A stretch of 64,000 nt of DNA, taken from Bradyrhizobium algeriense (GTDB lineage: Bacteria; Pseudomonadota; Alphaproteobacteria; Rhizobiales; Xanthobacteraceae). Shown in pieces: positions 53,481 through 62,628 of this stretch. The notes beneath the pieces are model-generated. The model was not told where the DNA came from and ran no database searches. It saw only the letters and a program-made list of their open reading frames with translations. The number at the start of each line of letters is the position of its first letter. Position 1 is the first letter of the stretch. The position numbers and the translations under genes were made by a program. The DNA is taken from the NCBI RefSeq assembly GCF_036924595.1, contig NZ_JAZHRV010000001.1, forward strand, positions 744,001-808,000, given 5' to 3'.

Positions 53481-54494
53481 GTGAAGACTGCAATTACCGA
53501 GATGTTCGGCATCGATCATCCGATTATTCAAGGCGGAATGCACTATGTTGGGTTTGCCGAACTCGCCGCCGCGGTGTCGAATGCCGGCGGTCTCGGCATC
53601 ATCACCGGCCTCACCCAGAAGACGCCCGAATTGCTGGCGAAGGAAATCGCGCGCTGCCGCGACATGACGGACAAGCCGTTCGGTGTGAACCTTACTTTCC
53701 TGCCGAGCTTCACAGCGCCGCCCTATCCGGAATATATCGCCGCTATCAAGGAAGGTGGCGTCAAGGCAGTGGAGACCGCAGGCCGCAGCCCCGAGCAGTA
53801 CATGCCCGCGCTGAAAGCCGCCGGCATCAAGGTGATCCACAAATGCACCTCGGTGCGGCACTCGCTCAAGGCCGAGAAGATCGGCTGCGATGCTGTCAGC
53901 GTCGACGGCTTCGAATGCGGCGGCCATCCCGGCGAGGACGACATCCCGAACATGATCCTGCTGCCCCGTGCGGCGGACGAACTGAAGATTCCATTCGTGG
54001 CGTCGGGCGGCATGGCCGACGCGCGGAGCCTCGTCGCGGCGCTGTCGATGGGGGCGGCCGGCATGAACATGGGTACCCGCTTTATCGCCACCAAGGAAGC
54101 GCCAGTTCACGACAATGTAAAGCAGGCCTTGGTCAAGGCGACCGAACTCGACACCGTGCTGGTCATGCGCGCGCTACGCAATACCGAGCGCGTCTTGAAG
54201 AACAAGGGCGTCGAGCAGTTGCTGGAGATCGAGCGCGACAAGGGCGCAGGCCTGAAGATTGGCGACATCCACGAGCAGGTCGCTGGAGTCTATCCGAAGG
54301 TGATGATCGACGGCGATATGGACGCGGGCGCGTGGAGCTGCGGCATGGTCGCAGGGCTCATTCGCGATATCCCAACGGTGAAGGAATTGATCGACCGCAT
54401 CATGGCGGAGGCCGAACGAATCATCCGTCAGCGCCTGACTGGCTTTCTCAATGATGCCGAGCAAAGGCCGGCTGTCGCCCGGGCGATCGCGTGA
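53481..54494 (+). CDS. nitronate monooxygenase-like flavoprotein
   Basis: 337 residues from GTG 53481 (GGAGG, spacing 5). FMN-binding TIM barrel: IDHPIIQGGMHYVGFAELAA at the start, GLGIITGLTQ, the GGHPGEDDIPN loop, VASGGMADARS and AAGMNMGTRFIATKEA. The family oxidises nitroalkanes, but many members inside CoA operons are thought to be enoyl reductases or of unknown activity. It follows the thiolase by 49 bases. Confidence 0.9.
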   Translation: MKTAITEMFGIDHPIIQGGMHYVGFAELAAAVSNAGGLGIITGLTQKTPELLAKEIARCRDMTDKPFGVNLTFLPSFTAPPYPEYIAAIKEGGVKAVETAGRSPEQYMPALKAAGIKVIHKCTSVRHSLKAEKIGCDAVSVDGFECGGHPGEDDIPNMILLPRAADELKIPFVASGGMADARSLVAALSMGAAGMNMGTRFIATKEAPVHDNVKQALVKATELDTVLVMRALRNTERVLKNKGVEQLLEIERDKGAGLKIGDIHEQVAGVYPKVMIDGDMDAGAWSCGMVAGLIRDIPTVKELIDRIMAEAERIIRQRLTGFLNDAEQRPAVARAIA

Positions 54495-54539
54495 GCGTTT
54501 CCCCACGGGTATGCTGCTGCCGGATGTTCTGACGAGAGG

Positions 54540-54561
54540 CCCACGCCTAGTCATGCGTGGG
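54540..54561 (+). terminator. hairpin after the nitronate-monooxygenase gene
   Basis: Perfect arms CCCACGC (54540-54546) and GCGTGGG (54555-54561) with an 8-base loop, 46 bases after the stop; the following bases are only moderately T-rich. Possibly a weak terminator or processing site before the next gene. Confidence 0.4.
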
Positions 54562-54627
54562 TTGATCGTTATTGATGAAGCTGGACTGGCCAGCGATGGA
54601 TGGCCTTCGGCAGCCTCGGGGAAATTT

Positions 54628-55281
54628 ATGGATCTGACCGACTTCCACTACTACGAGCCTTCGAGGGGCCACGGACTCAGACATAATCCGTTCAACGCGA
54701 TTGTCGCGCCGCGTCCGATTGGCTGGATTTCGTCGCGCAATGCGGCTGCTCAACTGAATCTCGCTCCATACAGCTTCTTCAACGCGTTTCTCTACGACCC
54801 CCCGATAATTGGGTTCTCCTCAATTTCGTGGAAGGATACCGTAAAAAACGTCAGCGAGACCCGCGAATTCGTCTGGAATCTGGTCACAATGGATCTGGGC
54901 GAGCGCATGAACGTGACGGCGACGCCTCTCGATCACGGAGTGAGCGAGTTCGAAGCAGCAGGGCTGACGCCAATACCCGGGCGCCACGTCGCTGTGCCGC
55001 GGGTAGGCGAGAGCAGGGCCGCTATGGAATGCAAGGTCGTCGAGGTCTCTCAGTTGGCGAATGCGCGCGGTGAGAAGGTCGAAGGATGGTTCGTACTCGG
55101 CGAGGTCGTCGCAGTATACATCGACAAGTCCTTGATCGAGGACGGCGTCTACAACACTGCACTTGCGCGTCCCATACTGCGCGCCGGCCGTGGTGGTGAT
55201 TACCTCGAGGTCAAGACAGAGAACATGTTCGAGATGCCGCGCCCGCCAGGCAGCAGCAAACCGAAGTTCCATGGCACCTAA
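54628..55281 (+). CDS. flavin reductase-like FMN-binding protein (DIM6/NTAB type)
   Basis: 217 residues from ATG 54628 (GGGGAAA upstream). FHYYEPSRGHGLRHNPFNAI, the VAPRPIGWISS FMN loop and APYSFFNAFLYDPPIIGFSS are the markers of this split-barrel family, whose members reduce flavin or hold FMN for another reaction. It may feed the nitronate-monooxygenase-like protein. Its end overlaps the convergent MFS gene by 4 bases. Confidence 0.9.
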   Translation: MDLTDFHYYEPSRGHGLRHNPFNAIVAPRPIGWISSRNAAAQLNLAPYSFFNAFLYDPPIIGFSSISWKDTVKNVSETREFVWNLVTMDLGERMNVTATPLDHGVSEFEAAGLTPIPGRHVAVPRVGESRAAMECKVVEVSQLANARGEKVEGWFVLGEVVAVYIDKSLIEDGVYNTALARPILRAGRGGDYLEVKTENMFEMPRPPGSSKPKFHGT

Positions 55282-56501
55282 TGGGGAGCAGGTGACCTTA
55301 GGCCCCACGCGTACAGGCCAAGTGCGAGCAGTGAAAATGCGCTCAACACGACGCCGAGCGCGAACATTGCTTCATGCGACACCGTGGCGGCAAGCCATAC
55401 GCCGATTGCGGCGGTCATCATCTGCCAGAAACCCAGCAGCGCCGAGGCGGCGCCGGCTTTCTCCCCGAATGGCGAGAGCGCCCGCGCCGTCGCCAGCGGA
55501 CTGACAACGCCCATGCCGAGGAGAAATAGACACATCGCGCCCAGAAACGGCAAGAAAGTCGGGCTGGTCATCGAGATGAGCAGGATCGCAACGCTGCTGG
55601 CGGTCGTCGCCCACAATCCTGCCCGGATCGGGCCATCGAGCCCATAGCGTGGTGCCAATTTCGTCGCCAGCATACCGGCGGCGAATACGATAAAGACGGT
55701 GCCGGCGAAGAACAGGCCGAGCTGGATCGGCGTGAAGTGCATCGCTTCAATGAATAAGCGCGGTGCAGCCGAAAACATGGAGAACAAGCCGCCTATGATC
55801 AGACTCGCGGTTGCAGCCGGGATAACGAAGCGACGATCTCCAATCAGGCCAGCATAGGTCCTGACGATGGCGACCGGGTTGAGCGGAGTGCGGTTCGAAT
55901 GGTGGGTTTCGCCGAGGACGATGCCGTAGGCAATAGCGCCAACAGCAGCGAAAGCCGCGACGAGAGCGAATTCGGAGCGCCAGCCAAAGCTGTGATCGAG
56001 TGCGCCGCCAAGCAGCGGCGAGAAGCCGGGGGCTGCGGACATTACGATCATGATGAGCGCCAGCGCGCGTGCCAGTGCCGCCCCACTGAACATGTCGCGG
56101 GCGATGGCGCGAGACAGCACAGACGTCGCGCAAGCGCCTGCAGCCTGCACGACGCGGCCGGCCAAAAGATTAGGTAGGTCGTTTGCCAAACCGCACCAGA
56201 CGCTGCCGCCGATGAACACGGCAAATCCGATCAGGACCGGCCAGCGTCTTCCATAGCGATCCGAAAGCGGTCCAACCACGAGCTGGCCCAACCCGAACAC
56301 TGCAAGATAGACGGTAATGGCGGAGGTGACCGCCGCGCTCGTGACATTCAATGAGATCGCAATTTGTGGCAGCGACGGCAGCAAGATGTTGGTCGCCAGC
56401 GTTCCCATGGCGGCCAGGACGGAAAGGATCGCGATCGGCAGGGCGCTGGAGACGGGAACGTCCAGCGGCGCGGTCTTGATCGTCTCGCTCTGGTCAGCCA
56501 T
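55278..56501 (-). CDS. MFS exporter, Bcr/CflA drug-resistance type
   Basis: 407 residues with 12 membrane spans. The motif between helices 2 and 3 reads VVGPLSDRYGRRWPVLIG and the helix 5 antiporter signature region APGFSPLLGGALD marks a drug:H+ antiporter of the DHA1 Bcr group. It may expel a toxic aromatic substrate or intermediate. Convergent with the flavin reductase-like gene. Confidence 0.93.
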   Translation of the reverse strand: MADQSETIKTAPLDVPVSSALPIAILSVLAAMGTLATNILLPSLPQIAISLNVTSAAVTSAITVYLAVFGLGQLVVGPLSDRYGRRWPVLIGFAVFIGGSVWCGLANDLPNLLAGRVVQAAGACATSVLSRAIARDMFSGAALARALALIMIVMSAAPGFSPLLGGALDHSFGWRSEFALVAAFAAVGAIAYGIVLGETHHSNRTPLNPVAIVRTYAGLIGDRRFVIPAATASLIIGGLFSMFSAAPRLFIEAMHFTPIQLGLFFAGTVFIVFAAGMLATKLAPRYGLDGPIRAGLWATTASSVAILLISMTSPTFLPFLGAMCLFLLGMGVVSPLATARALSPFGEKAGAASALLGFWQMMTAAIGVWLAATVSHEAMFALGVVLSAFSLLALGLYAWGLRSPAPH

Positions 56502-56595
56502 GTGAACTTTCGCGCTGATAGGAATAGGCAGGTTACAAGATGGCGAACGACACGGTTCGCGTCGCCGCCGGGCCTTTTTTGCAGGATCGCCCGCG

Positions 56596-56830
56596 CTAGC
56601 CGCGGACGACGCGCTCGATCGCGATGGCGGTGGCTTCACCGCCACCGATGCAGAGGGCGACCACGCCGCGCTTGAGGTTTTGGGCTTCGAGTGCATGCAC
56701 TGGCAATACGTTGTCCATGAAAACCTCATCGATCCGCTCGGGCGCCAGCTTGGCCCGTTCCAGCGCCGCGCCGATCACGTGGGAGCCGGGCGGCGGAAAG
56801 GATGACGACGGGGTCGGAAGCAGCGGCCAT
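56596..56830 (-). pseudogene. thiolase with large internal deletions
   Basis: Read leftward from ATG 56830 (AGGAGAG in front): AAASDPVVILSAARLP, then after a frame change VIGAALERAKLAPERIDEVF, both from a thiolase N-terminus, joined at once to KRGVVALCIGGGEATAIAIE, the C-terminal Cys motif. About 300 central residues are gone. The intact thiolase is at 52244. Confidence 0.8.
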
Positions 56831-56857
56831 GGCGAACTCTCCTGTTGATAGGTGTTG

Positions 56858-56879
56858 TTATATGACGATAGTCATATAA
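56858..56879. promoter_or_regulatory. palindromic operator upstream of TetR gene
   Basis: Perfect 9-bp arms TTATATGAC (56858-56866) and GTCATATAA (56871-56879) with spacer GATA. It lies between the leftward thiolase remnant and the rightward TetR gene, a usual place for a TetR autoregulatory site. Confidence 0.6.
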
Positions 56880-56999
56880 GATAGCCGGCATTGCAATGAA
56901 ATGTTGCCGTGACCGTCAAGGAAGCGCGGTTCCAGAATTGCTAAGGGGATGGAGACGGTTCGTACAGCCGGTCACCTTAGGACCTTGCACGGAGTGGCG

Positions 57000-57623
57000 A
57001 TGCGATACGGAGAAGACCACAGGCGTCAAACCCACAATCGGATCGTTGAAAATGCGTCCTACGGTTTGCGCCAAAAGGGCGCGGAAGGGCTCAGTGTTGT
57101 CGACTTGATGAAGCTCGCGGGTCTCACGCACGGCGGCTTCTATAACCATTTCGTTTCGCGTGCCGCGCTTGTCAGCGAGGCGATCGCCTTTGCAATGGAT
57201 CAGACCACCGAGCGGTGGAAAAAACTGGCGAACGGGAAAACCAGCAGGGAGCGCTTCGAGGCGTTGATCGCCGATTATCTTAGTCCCCGGCATCGCGACA
57301 ATCCTAAACACGGTTGCGCGCTCCCAACCCTGGCCGTCGATGTCGCGCGATCGAGCCCGAGCGAGCAGCAGGCCCTGACTTCCAAACTGGAGAAGATGAT
57401 CGATGCCCTTGTCGAGTTGCTTCCCGGTGAGCCACCTCGACAGGCCCGCCAAATCGCGACGGGCGCTATCGCAACCATGGTGGGATCGATCGTGCTGTCG
57501 CGTGCTGTCGGCGCGGGGAAACTTTCCGACCGCATCCTCGATGCCGGCCGCAGGACCGCCGGCGGCCGGATTCGGAAGCCGCAGCGAAGAACCATAAAGG
57601 CGATGCGCTGCGAAAAATCATAA
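57000..57623 (+). CDS. TetR-family regulator
   Basis: 207 residues from ATG 57000 (GGAG, spacing about 7); an ATG at 56949 is in frame. Helix-turn-helix LSVVDLMKLAGLTHGGFYNH; C-terminal region HGCALPTLAVDVARSSPSEQ resembles the regulator at 35865. It precedes the molybdopterin oxidoreductase by 16 bases and probably controls that unit and formerly the divergent thiolase through the dyad at 56858. Confidence 0.92.
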   Translation: MRYGEDHRRQTHNRIVENASYGLRQKGAEGLSVVDLMKLAGLTHGGFYNHFVSRAALVSEAIAFAMDQTTERWKKLANGKTSRERFEALIADYLSPRHRDNPKHGCALPTLAVDVARSSPSEQQALTSKLEKMIDALVELLPGEPPRQARQIATGAIATMVGSIVLSRAVGAGKLSDRILDAGRRTAGGRIRKPQRRTIKAMRCEKS

Positions 57624-57639
57624 CATAAGGGAGGTCAAC

Positions 57640-59961
57640 ATGACGGCCGGCAAGTGGCTTAAGACGGCCTGCAATCTGTGTTACATCAATTGCGGAATCG
57701 AAGTCTTGGTGAATGACGGGCGCCTCGAGAAAGTACGGGGCGACCGTTCGAGCCCGAAATCACAGGGCTATCTGTGCAACAAGGCGACCCGGATTCCATA
57801 TTATGCGCATCACAGGGATCGGCTCACGACCCCGCTGCGTCGTCGCGCCGACGGCGGCTTTGATGCAATCGGGTGGGACGTGGCGATTGCGGAAATCGCG
57901 GAGCGGCTGCGAGACATCGTCGACAGGTATGGCGGCAAGAGCATCGCCCTTTACGGCGGCGGCGGGCAGGGCAACCACGCCGGCGGCGCCTACGCCAGTG
58001 GATTGTTGCGCGCGCTGGGTTCGCGCAGCGTCTTCAACGCCCTTTCGCAGGAAAAAACCGGCGACTTCTGGGTCAACGGCCACATGTTTGGCAGCCAGAC
58101 GTGCCACACCGCCGAGGACGTACATCATTGCGACCTCCTGCTGGTCATCGGCGCAAATCCCTGGATCGCGCACGGTTTCCCGAATGCGCGCGACCACCTC
58201 AATCAAATCCGCAAGGATCCCGCACGCAAGCTGATCGTCATTGATCCCCGGCGGACCGAAACCGCCGAAATGGCGGATCTGCATCTCGCGGTTCGTCCGG
58301 GCACGGACGCGTTTCTCCTCGGTGCGCTGCTGGCTACGCTTGTCCGGTCCGACCGGATCGACCATGCGTTCATTCAGGAGCACACGATCGGCTTCGCGGA
58401 GGTGAGGCAAGCGCTGTTAAATGTCCCCATTGAAGAATGGGCTGCCGCCGCCGATATCTCGATCGCGGATCTGGAGCGTTGCGCCGCGATGATCGTCGCG
58501 GCGAAGGCCATGGTGGTCCGGGTCGAGCTTGGCATCCAGCAAGGCATCAACTCGACGCTCAATTCCTACCTCGAAAAGCTTTTGATCATGCTTTCCGGCA
58601 ATTTCGGCCGTGAAGGTACCAACCAGTTGCATAGCTGGCTTCAACCGCTATGGGGCAATTCGCCTAACCAGACATTCGCACCGACCGGAGACGCGATTAT
58701 CGGGGGCCTGTTGCCGCCCAACATCTTCCCCGAAGCGGTGCTCAAGGACCATCCCGACCGGTTGCGTTGCGCCTGGATCGACAGTTCCAATCCCGCCAAC
58801 ACGGCAGCAAACACCGAGGCCGTGGAACGCGCGCTGCGCTCGCTGGAACTATGCGTTGTGGTCGACGTTGCGATGACCGAAACCGCACGGCTCGCGCATT
58901 ACGTTCTCCCGGCGTCCTCACAATTCGAGAAAACCGAATTCACCCTGTTCAACTTCGAATTTCCGACGAACTATTTTCACGTTCGTGCCGGTGTATTGCC
59001 GCCGCTCGCCGGCACCTTGCCGGAGCCCGAGATCTACACGCGGCTTGCCATCGCCCTGGGGCGTCTACCAGGTGACAATGTGCTCGCACCCCTGCGTGAG
59101 GCTGCGCGGCGTTCGCGAGCCGAGTTCGCCACAGCCTTTCGTGCTTTCATCGCGGAGAACCCCGGCGCAGTCGCTGCCTTGGTGCTCTACCATACGCTGG
59201 GGCAGACGCTTCCGGATGGCACGGCGGCGGCGGCACCCTTGTGGGGTGCGGCGCTGGCTTGCGCGAAGCGATCGTCGCAAGCGGTGCGGCGAGCGATGGG
59301 CGCATCGGAGGAGGTGACGGATCATCAGCTCGGCGATCTCCTGTTCGACACTATCGTGGCCACCCGGCAGGGCACTGCCGTTACCCGGCACGACTATGAC
59401 GAGGTCTGGTCATTGATCAGCCATTCGGATCGCAAGGTTCGGCTGGTGGTCCCGCAAATGTTGGAATGGCTTGCGCGTCTCGATCCGCAAGCAGCGGGCG
59501 TGCCAAAGGCGTTCCCGTTCATGCTGGCGGCTGGTGGTCGCCGCATGTTCAATGCCAACCAGATCTTTCGTGATCCCGCGTGGCGTCGCGAGGATCCGGA
59601 CGGCGCCATGTTGATCAATTCCAGCGATCTGAGTGCCTTGGGCGCGAAGGATGGCGACTGGATCGCTGTCGAGTCGGTGGTCGGGCGGCTCGTCGTCCGC
59701 TGCAAGGTCGATGACGCCATGCGGAATGGCCAGTTGGCGCTGCCGCACGGCTACGGTCAGGCATACCCCACGTCGGACGGAGAGCGCCTGATCAATGGGC
59801 CGCGCATCAATCTGCTCACGGAGAGTGGCAACCGCGATCCTATTGCGGGCACGCCCTACCACAAGAACGTCGCAGTTCGTCTGGCCCTGGTGTCCGCGCA
59901 CGAGGCTGCCTCCCATCAGTCGCAGTCCGAGCGAATTCATATGAGAGCGGCCGGACAATAG
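57640..59961 (+). CDS. molybdopterin-dependent oxidoreductase with N-terminal 4Fe-4S site
   Basis: 773 residues of the DMSO-reductase superfamily. Cys ligands for one cluster lie in CNLCYINC and GYLCNK; cofactor-binding parts include LLLVIGANPWIAHGFPNARD, VIDPRRTETAEMADLHLAVR and SGNFGREGTNQLHSW, with the C-terminal cap domain PHGYGQAYPTSDGERLINGP. No twin-Arg signal, so it is cytoplasmic. No separate electron-transfer subunits are encoded nearby. It could hydroxylate or reduce a CoA-linked or ring compound in this pathway; the substrate is unknown. Confidence 0.9.
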   Translation: MTAGKWLKTACNLCYINCGIEVLVNDGRLEKVRGDRSSPKSQGYLCNKATRIPYYAHHRDRLTTPLRRRADGGFDAIGWDVAIAEIAERLRDIVDRYGGKSIALYGGGGQGNHAGGAYASGLLRALGSRSVFNALSQEKTGDFWVNGHMFGSQTCHTAEDVHHCDLLLVIGANPWIAHGFPNARDHLNQIRKDPARKLIVIDPRRTETAEMADLHLAVRPGTDAFLLGALLATLVRSDRIDHAFIQEHTIGFAEVRQALLNVPIEEWAAAADISIADLERCAAMIVAAKAMVVRVELGIQQGINSTLNSYLEKLLIMLSGNFGREGTNQLHSWLQPLWGNSPNQTFAPTGDAIIGGLLPPNIFPEAVLKDHPDRLRCAWIDSSNPANTAANTEAVERALRSLELCVVVDVAMTETARLAHYVLPASSQFEKTEFTLFNFEFPTNYFHVRAGVLPPLAGTLPEPEIYTRLAIALGRLPGDNVLAPLREAARRSRAEFATAFRAFIAENPGAVAALVLYHTLGQTLPDGTAAAAPLWGAALACAKRSSQAVRRAMGASEEVTDHQLGDLLFDTIVATRQGTAVTRHDYDEVWSLISHSDRKVRLVVPQMLEWLARLDPQAAGVPKAFPFMLAAGGRRMFNANQIFRDPAWRREDPDGAMLINSSDLSALGAKDGDWIAVESVVGRLVVRCKVDDAMRNGQLALPHGYGQAYPTSDGERLINGPRINLLTESGNRDPIAGTPYHKNVAVRLALVSAHEAASHQSQSERIHMRAAGQ

Positions 59962-59978
59962 CTCGAAGGGAGCGAAAA

Positions 59979-60683
59979 ATGACCGAGAAGCCAATCGCGA
60001 TCGTGACCGGGGTAGGGCCGGGCACTGGAGCTGCCATCGTCAAGCGGTTCTCTGCAGGCGGATTCCGTATCATAGCGCTTGCTCGCTCGGCGGAGCTCAT
60101 CAATCGCCTTGCGCAAGAGCTTCCCGATGTGCACGCGGTGACCTGCGACGTCTCAGATGAGAGCCAGGTACGGACCGTGGTCACTGACGTAAAGCGCCGT
60201 TTCGGCGCGGCGGAAGTTCTCATCCACAACGCGGTAGGAGGAGGCTGGGGCAGCTTTCGTGAGATCGACCCGAAGATGCTAAAGGGCAATTTCGAGGTCA
60301 ACGTGATGGCCTTATTGTACCTGGCGCGCGAAGTGGCTCCTGACATGATCGATCGCGGCAAGGGCGCGATCCTGGTGACCGGAAACACGTCTTCGATCCG
60401 AGGCAAGGCCAATTTTGCCGGCTTCGCTCCGACAAAGGCGGCGCAGCGTATATTGGCCGAGTCGATCGCGCGTGACATGGGGCCTCTCGGCGTCCACGTC
60501 TCCTATGTTCTCATCGACGCCGTGATCGACACGCCCCGGATGCGCGCGCGGATGAGCGACAAACCGGACGAATTCTTCATCAAACCTGCCGCCATCGCCG
60601 CCGAACTGTACCATCTCTACGGTCAGGATCGATCGGCTTGGTCATTCCTCACGGAACTGCGGCCATTCCACGAAAATTGGTGA
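59979..60683 (+). CDS. SDR protein with Phe in place of the catalytic Tyr (3)
   Basis: 234 residues. Cofactor motif VTGVGPGTGAAIVKRF; active-site segment GFAPTKAAQRILAES has Phe at the Tyr place; C-terminus FLTELRPFHENW matches the other SDRs here. It is 17 bases behind the molybdopterin oxidoreductase and 81 before the enoyl-CoA hydratase, so probably handles the same intermediate. Confidence 0.88.
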   Translation: MTEKPIAIVTGVGPGTGAAIVKRFSAGGFRIIALARSAELINRLAQELPDVHAVTCDVSDESQVRTVVTDVKRRFGAAEVLIHNAVGGGWGSFREIDPKMLKGNFEVNVMALLYLAREVAPDMIDRGKGAILVTGNTSSIRGKANFAGFAPTKAAQRILAESIARDMGPLGVHVSYVLIDAVIDTPRMRARMSDKPDEFFIKPAAIAAELYHLYGQDRSAWSFLTELRPFHENW

Positions 60684-60764
60684 CGCTGGCCGGTCAGCCA
60701 TAGCGGCGTAACGGGCTTACTCGTTCTAAAGCTATCCAGACGCAGGACATGAAAGGTCACAACC

Positions 60765-61586
60765 ATGACGGATGGATCAATCTCGATTGATACCGGGACG
60801 GACGAACTGCTGTGTGCGATCCGGGATCGCGTCGCCGTGATCACCCTGAACCGACCCGAGGCGCGAAATTCGCTGTCCGACCATCTCACGCCGGCGTTGC
60901 GTCGGATGGTCAAATGCAATGGTGACGATCCGGACGTCGGCGCACTGCTGATTACCGGTGCAGGCAGCGCTTTCTGTTCCGGCGGTGACGTCAAGGGGAT
61001 GGGCGGCAACTCTGCCGCACCGGCCATGTCATTCAGCGACAAGGTTGCGCGATTGCGGGAACGTCAGCGAACCCTGACCGGCGTGCTTGTCTCGGTGCGT
61101 AAGCCCACCATTGCGGCCCTGCCGGGTCCGGCGGCTGGCGCTGGGCTAGCGATCGCGCTCGCCTGCGACATTCGAATCGCAGCCGAATCCACCATCATGA
61201 CGACTGGTTATGCCAGAATTGCGCTCACGGGCGATTACGGCATTTCGTGGCTGTTGACCCGGCTGGCCGGAACGGCGCGTGCCCGCGAACTGATGTTCTT
61301 GTCCGAACGGATCGATGCACGCCGCTGCGAAGCGCTGGGGCTGGTAAATCGCGTGGTGCCTGATGTTGACCTGCAGAACGAAGCGTTCGCATGGGCGAGG
61401 ACGTTGGCGAACGGTCCGGTGAGCGCCTATGCCGCCATCAAGGATAATCTCGACCTTGCGTTATCGGCTGACTTCCTGACGTCATTGGATCACGAGGCCG
61501 AGAAGATGGTCGTTGCGGCGGGTACGACGGAGCACACCGAAGCCGTGCGGGCCTTCATCGAGAAACGTATCCCCAGTTACAGGTGA
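60765..61586 (+). CDS. enoyl-CoA hydratase/isomerase
   Basis: 273 residues of the crotonase fold. VITLNRPEARNSLSDHL at the start, the oxyanion hole around GAGSAFCSGGDVKGMGGN and KPTIAALPGPAAGAGLAIAL. The position of the two hydratase Glu reads TGYARIALTGDYGISWLLTR; one acidic residue is present as Asp, so hydratase versus isomerase cannot be decided. It closes the TetR-controlled unit and is convergent with the quinone oxidoreductase. Confidence 0.92.
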   Translation: MTDGSISIDTGTDELLCAIRDRVAVITLNRPEARNSLSDHLTPALRRMVKCNGDDPDVGALLITGAGSAFCSGGDVKGMGGNSAAPAMSFSDKVARLRERQRTLTGVLVSVRKPTIAALPGPAAGAGLAIALACDIRIAAESTIMTTGYARIALTGDYGISWLLTRLAGTARARELMFLSERIDARRCEALGLVNRVVPDVDLQNEAFAWARTLANGPVSAYAAIKDNLDLALSADFLTSLDHEAEKMVVAAGTTEHTEAVRAFIEKRIPSYR

Positions 61587-61589
61587 GGC

Positions 61590-62594
61590 TTATTCCCCGA
61601 CTCTGATGACGACCTTACCCCTCGCGCGCCCAGTCTCGACGTAAGCCAAGGCGTCCCCAGTCTTCTCAAACGGGAAAGACTTGTCAACGATCGGACGGAT
61701 TGCGCCGGATTCGATAAGGGAAGCGATCTCGCTCAACTGTTGCCCTTCCGCTCGCATGAACAGGAATGAGAAGTGCACACCAAGGCTTCTGGCTTTCTTT
61801 CGCACACCATGACTCAGCACGCGCATCACCAGTTTCAGGAGCAGGTTCAATTTTAGTGCCTTGGCGAATTCTGGGTCGGGCGGCCCCGAGATCGAGATGA
61901 GGAGGCCACCTGGTTTCAGCACGCGCAGAGATTTTTCAAGCGCCTTGGTGTCCTGGCTGTGCAGGACCAGATCGTAGCCCGACAAAATCTTTTCGAAATC
62001 CTGCGTCTTGTAGTCGATGACGACGTCTGCGCCGAGACTCTTGACCAGCTCGGCATTTTTCGTGCTCGTTGTCGTCGCAACTGTCGCGCCGAGATGTTTG
62101 GCGAGCTGGATAGCAAAAGTCCCCACACCACCGGAGCCGGCCTGAATGAAGACCTTTTGACCGGGTTTCACCTTGCCCAACTCCACTAGCGCCTGCCAGG
62201 CGGTCAGCCCCACCAGCGGGATAGTGGCGGCTTCTTCCATGCTGATGTTCTTGGGCTTTAGCGCCACGTCCGTTTCATTCATTGCAATGAATTCCGCGAA
62301 TGTTCCGATCCGATGATCGCGCGGTCGTGCATAAACCTCGTTGCCCGCCTTGAACCGCCTGACCTTCGGGCCAACCCGGACAACTGTCCCGGCAACATCG
62401 TGCCCCAGAATGAAAGGCGGGCGATACGGCAGTATGAGCTTGAATTCTCCGTCCCTGACTTTGCAGTCCAGAAGGTTCACAGCAGTTGCATGAACTCGAA
62501 CCAGGACATCATCGTCCCGCAACTCCGGCTCTGGCAAGTTGGCCAAGCGCAGAGCGCCTTTCTTTTTGTACTTGTCGACAACGAATGCCTTCAC
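61590..62594 (-). CDS. NAD(P)H:quinone oxidoreductase (zeta-crystallin-like MDR)
   Basis: 334 residues from GTG 62594 with GGAG in front. No zinc ligands; GROES-like half with FILGHDVAGTVVRVGPKVRR, then Rossmann motif VFIQAGSGGVGTFAIQLAKH and the C-terminal VETGRARGKVVIRV. Reduces quinones or activated double bonds with NADPH. It follows the broken hydrolase on the same strand. Confidence 0.92.
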   Translation of the reverse strand: MKAFVVDKYKKKGALRLANLPEPELRDDDVLVRVHATAVNLLDCKVRDGEFKLILPYRPPFILGHDVAGTVVRVGPKVRRFKAGNEVYARPRDHRIGTFAEFIAMNETDVALKPKNISMEEAATIPLVGLTAWQALVELGKVKPGQKVFIQAGSGGVGTFAIQLAKHLGATVATTTSTKNAELVKSLGADVVIDYKTQDFEKILSGYDLVLHSQDTKALEKSLRVLKPGGLLISISGPPDPEFAKALKLNLLLKLVMRVLSHGVRKKARSLGVHFSFLFMRAEGQQLSEIASLIESGAIRPIVDKSFPFEKTGDALAYVETGRARGKVVIRVGE

Positions 62595-62628
62595 TGTGTC
62601 TTCTCCAATTTGAAATATCGTCGCGGTG

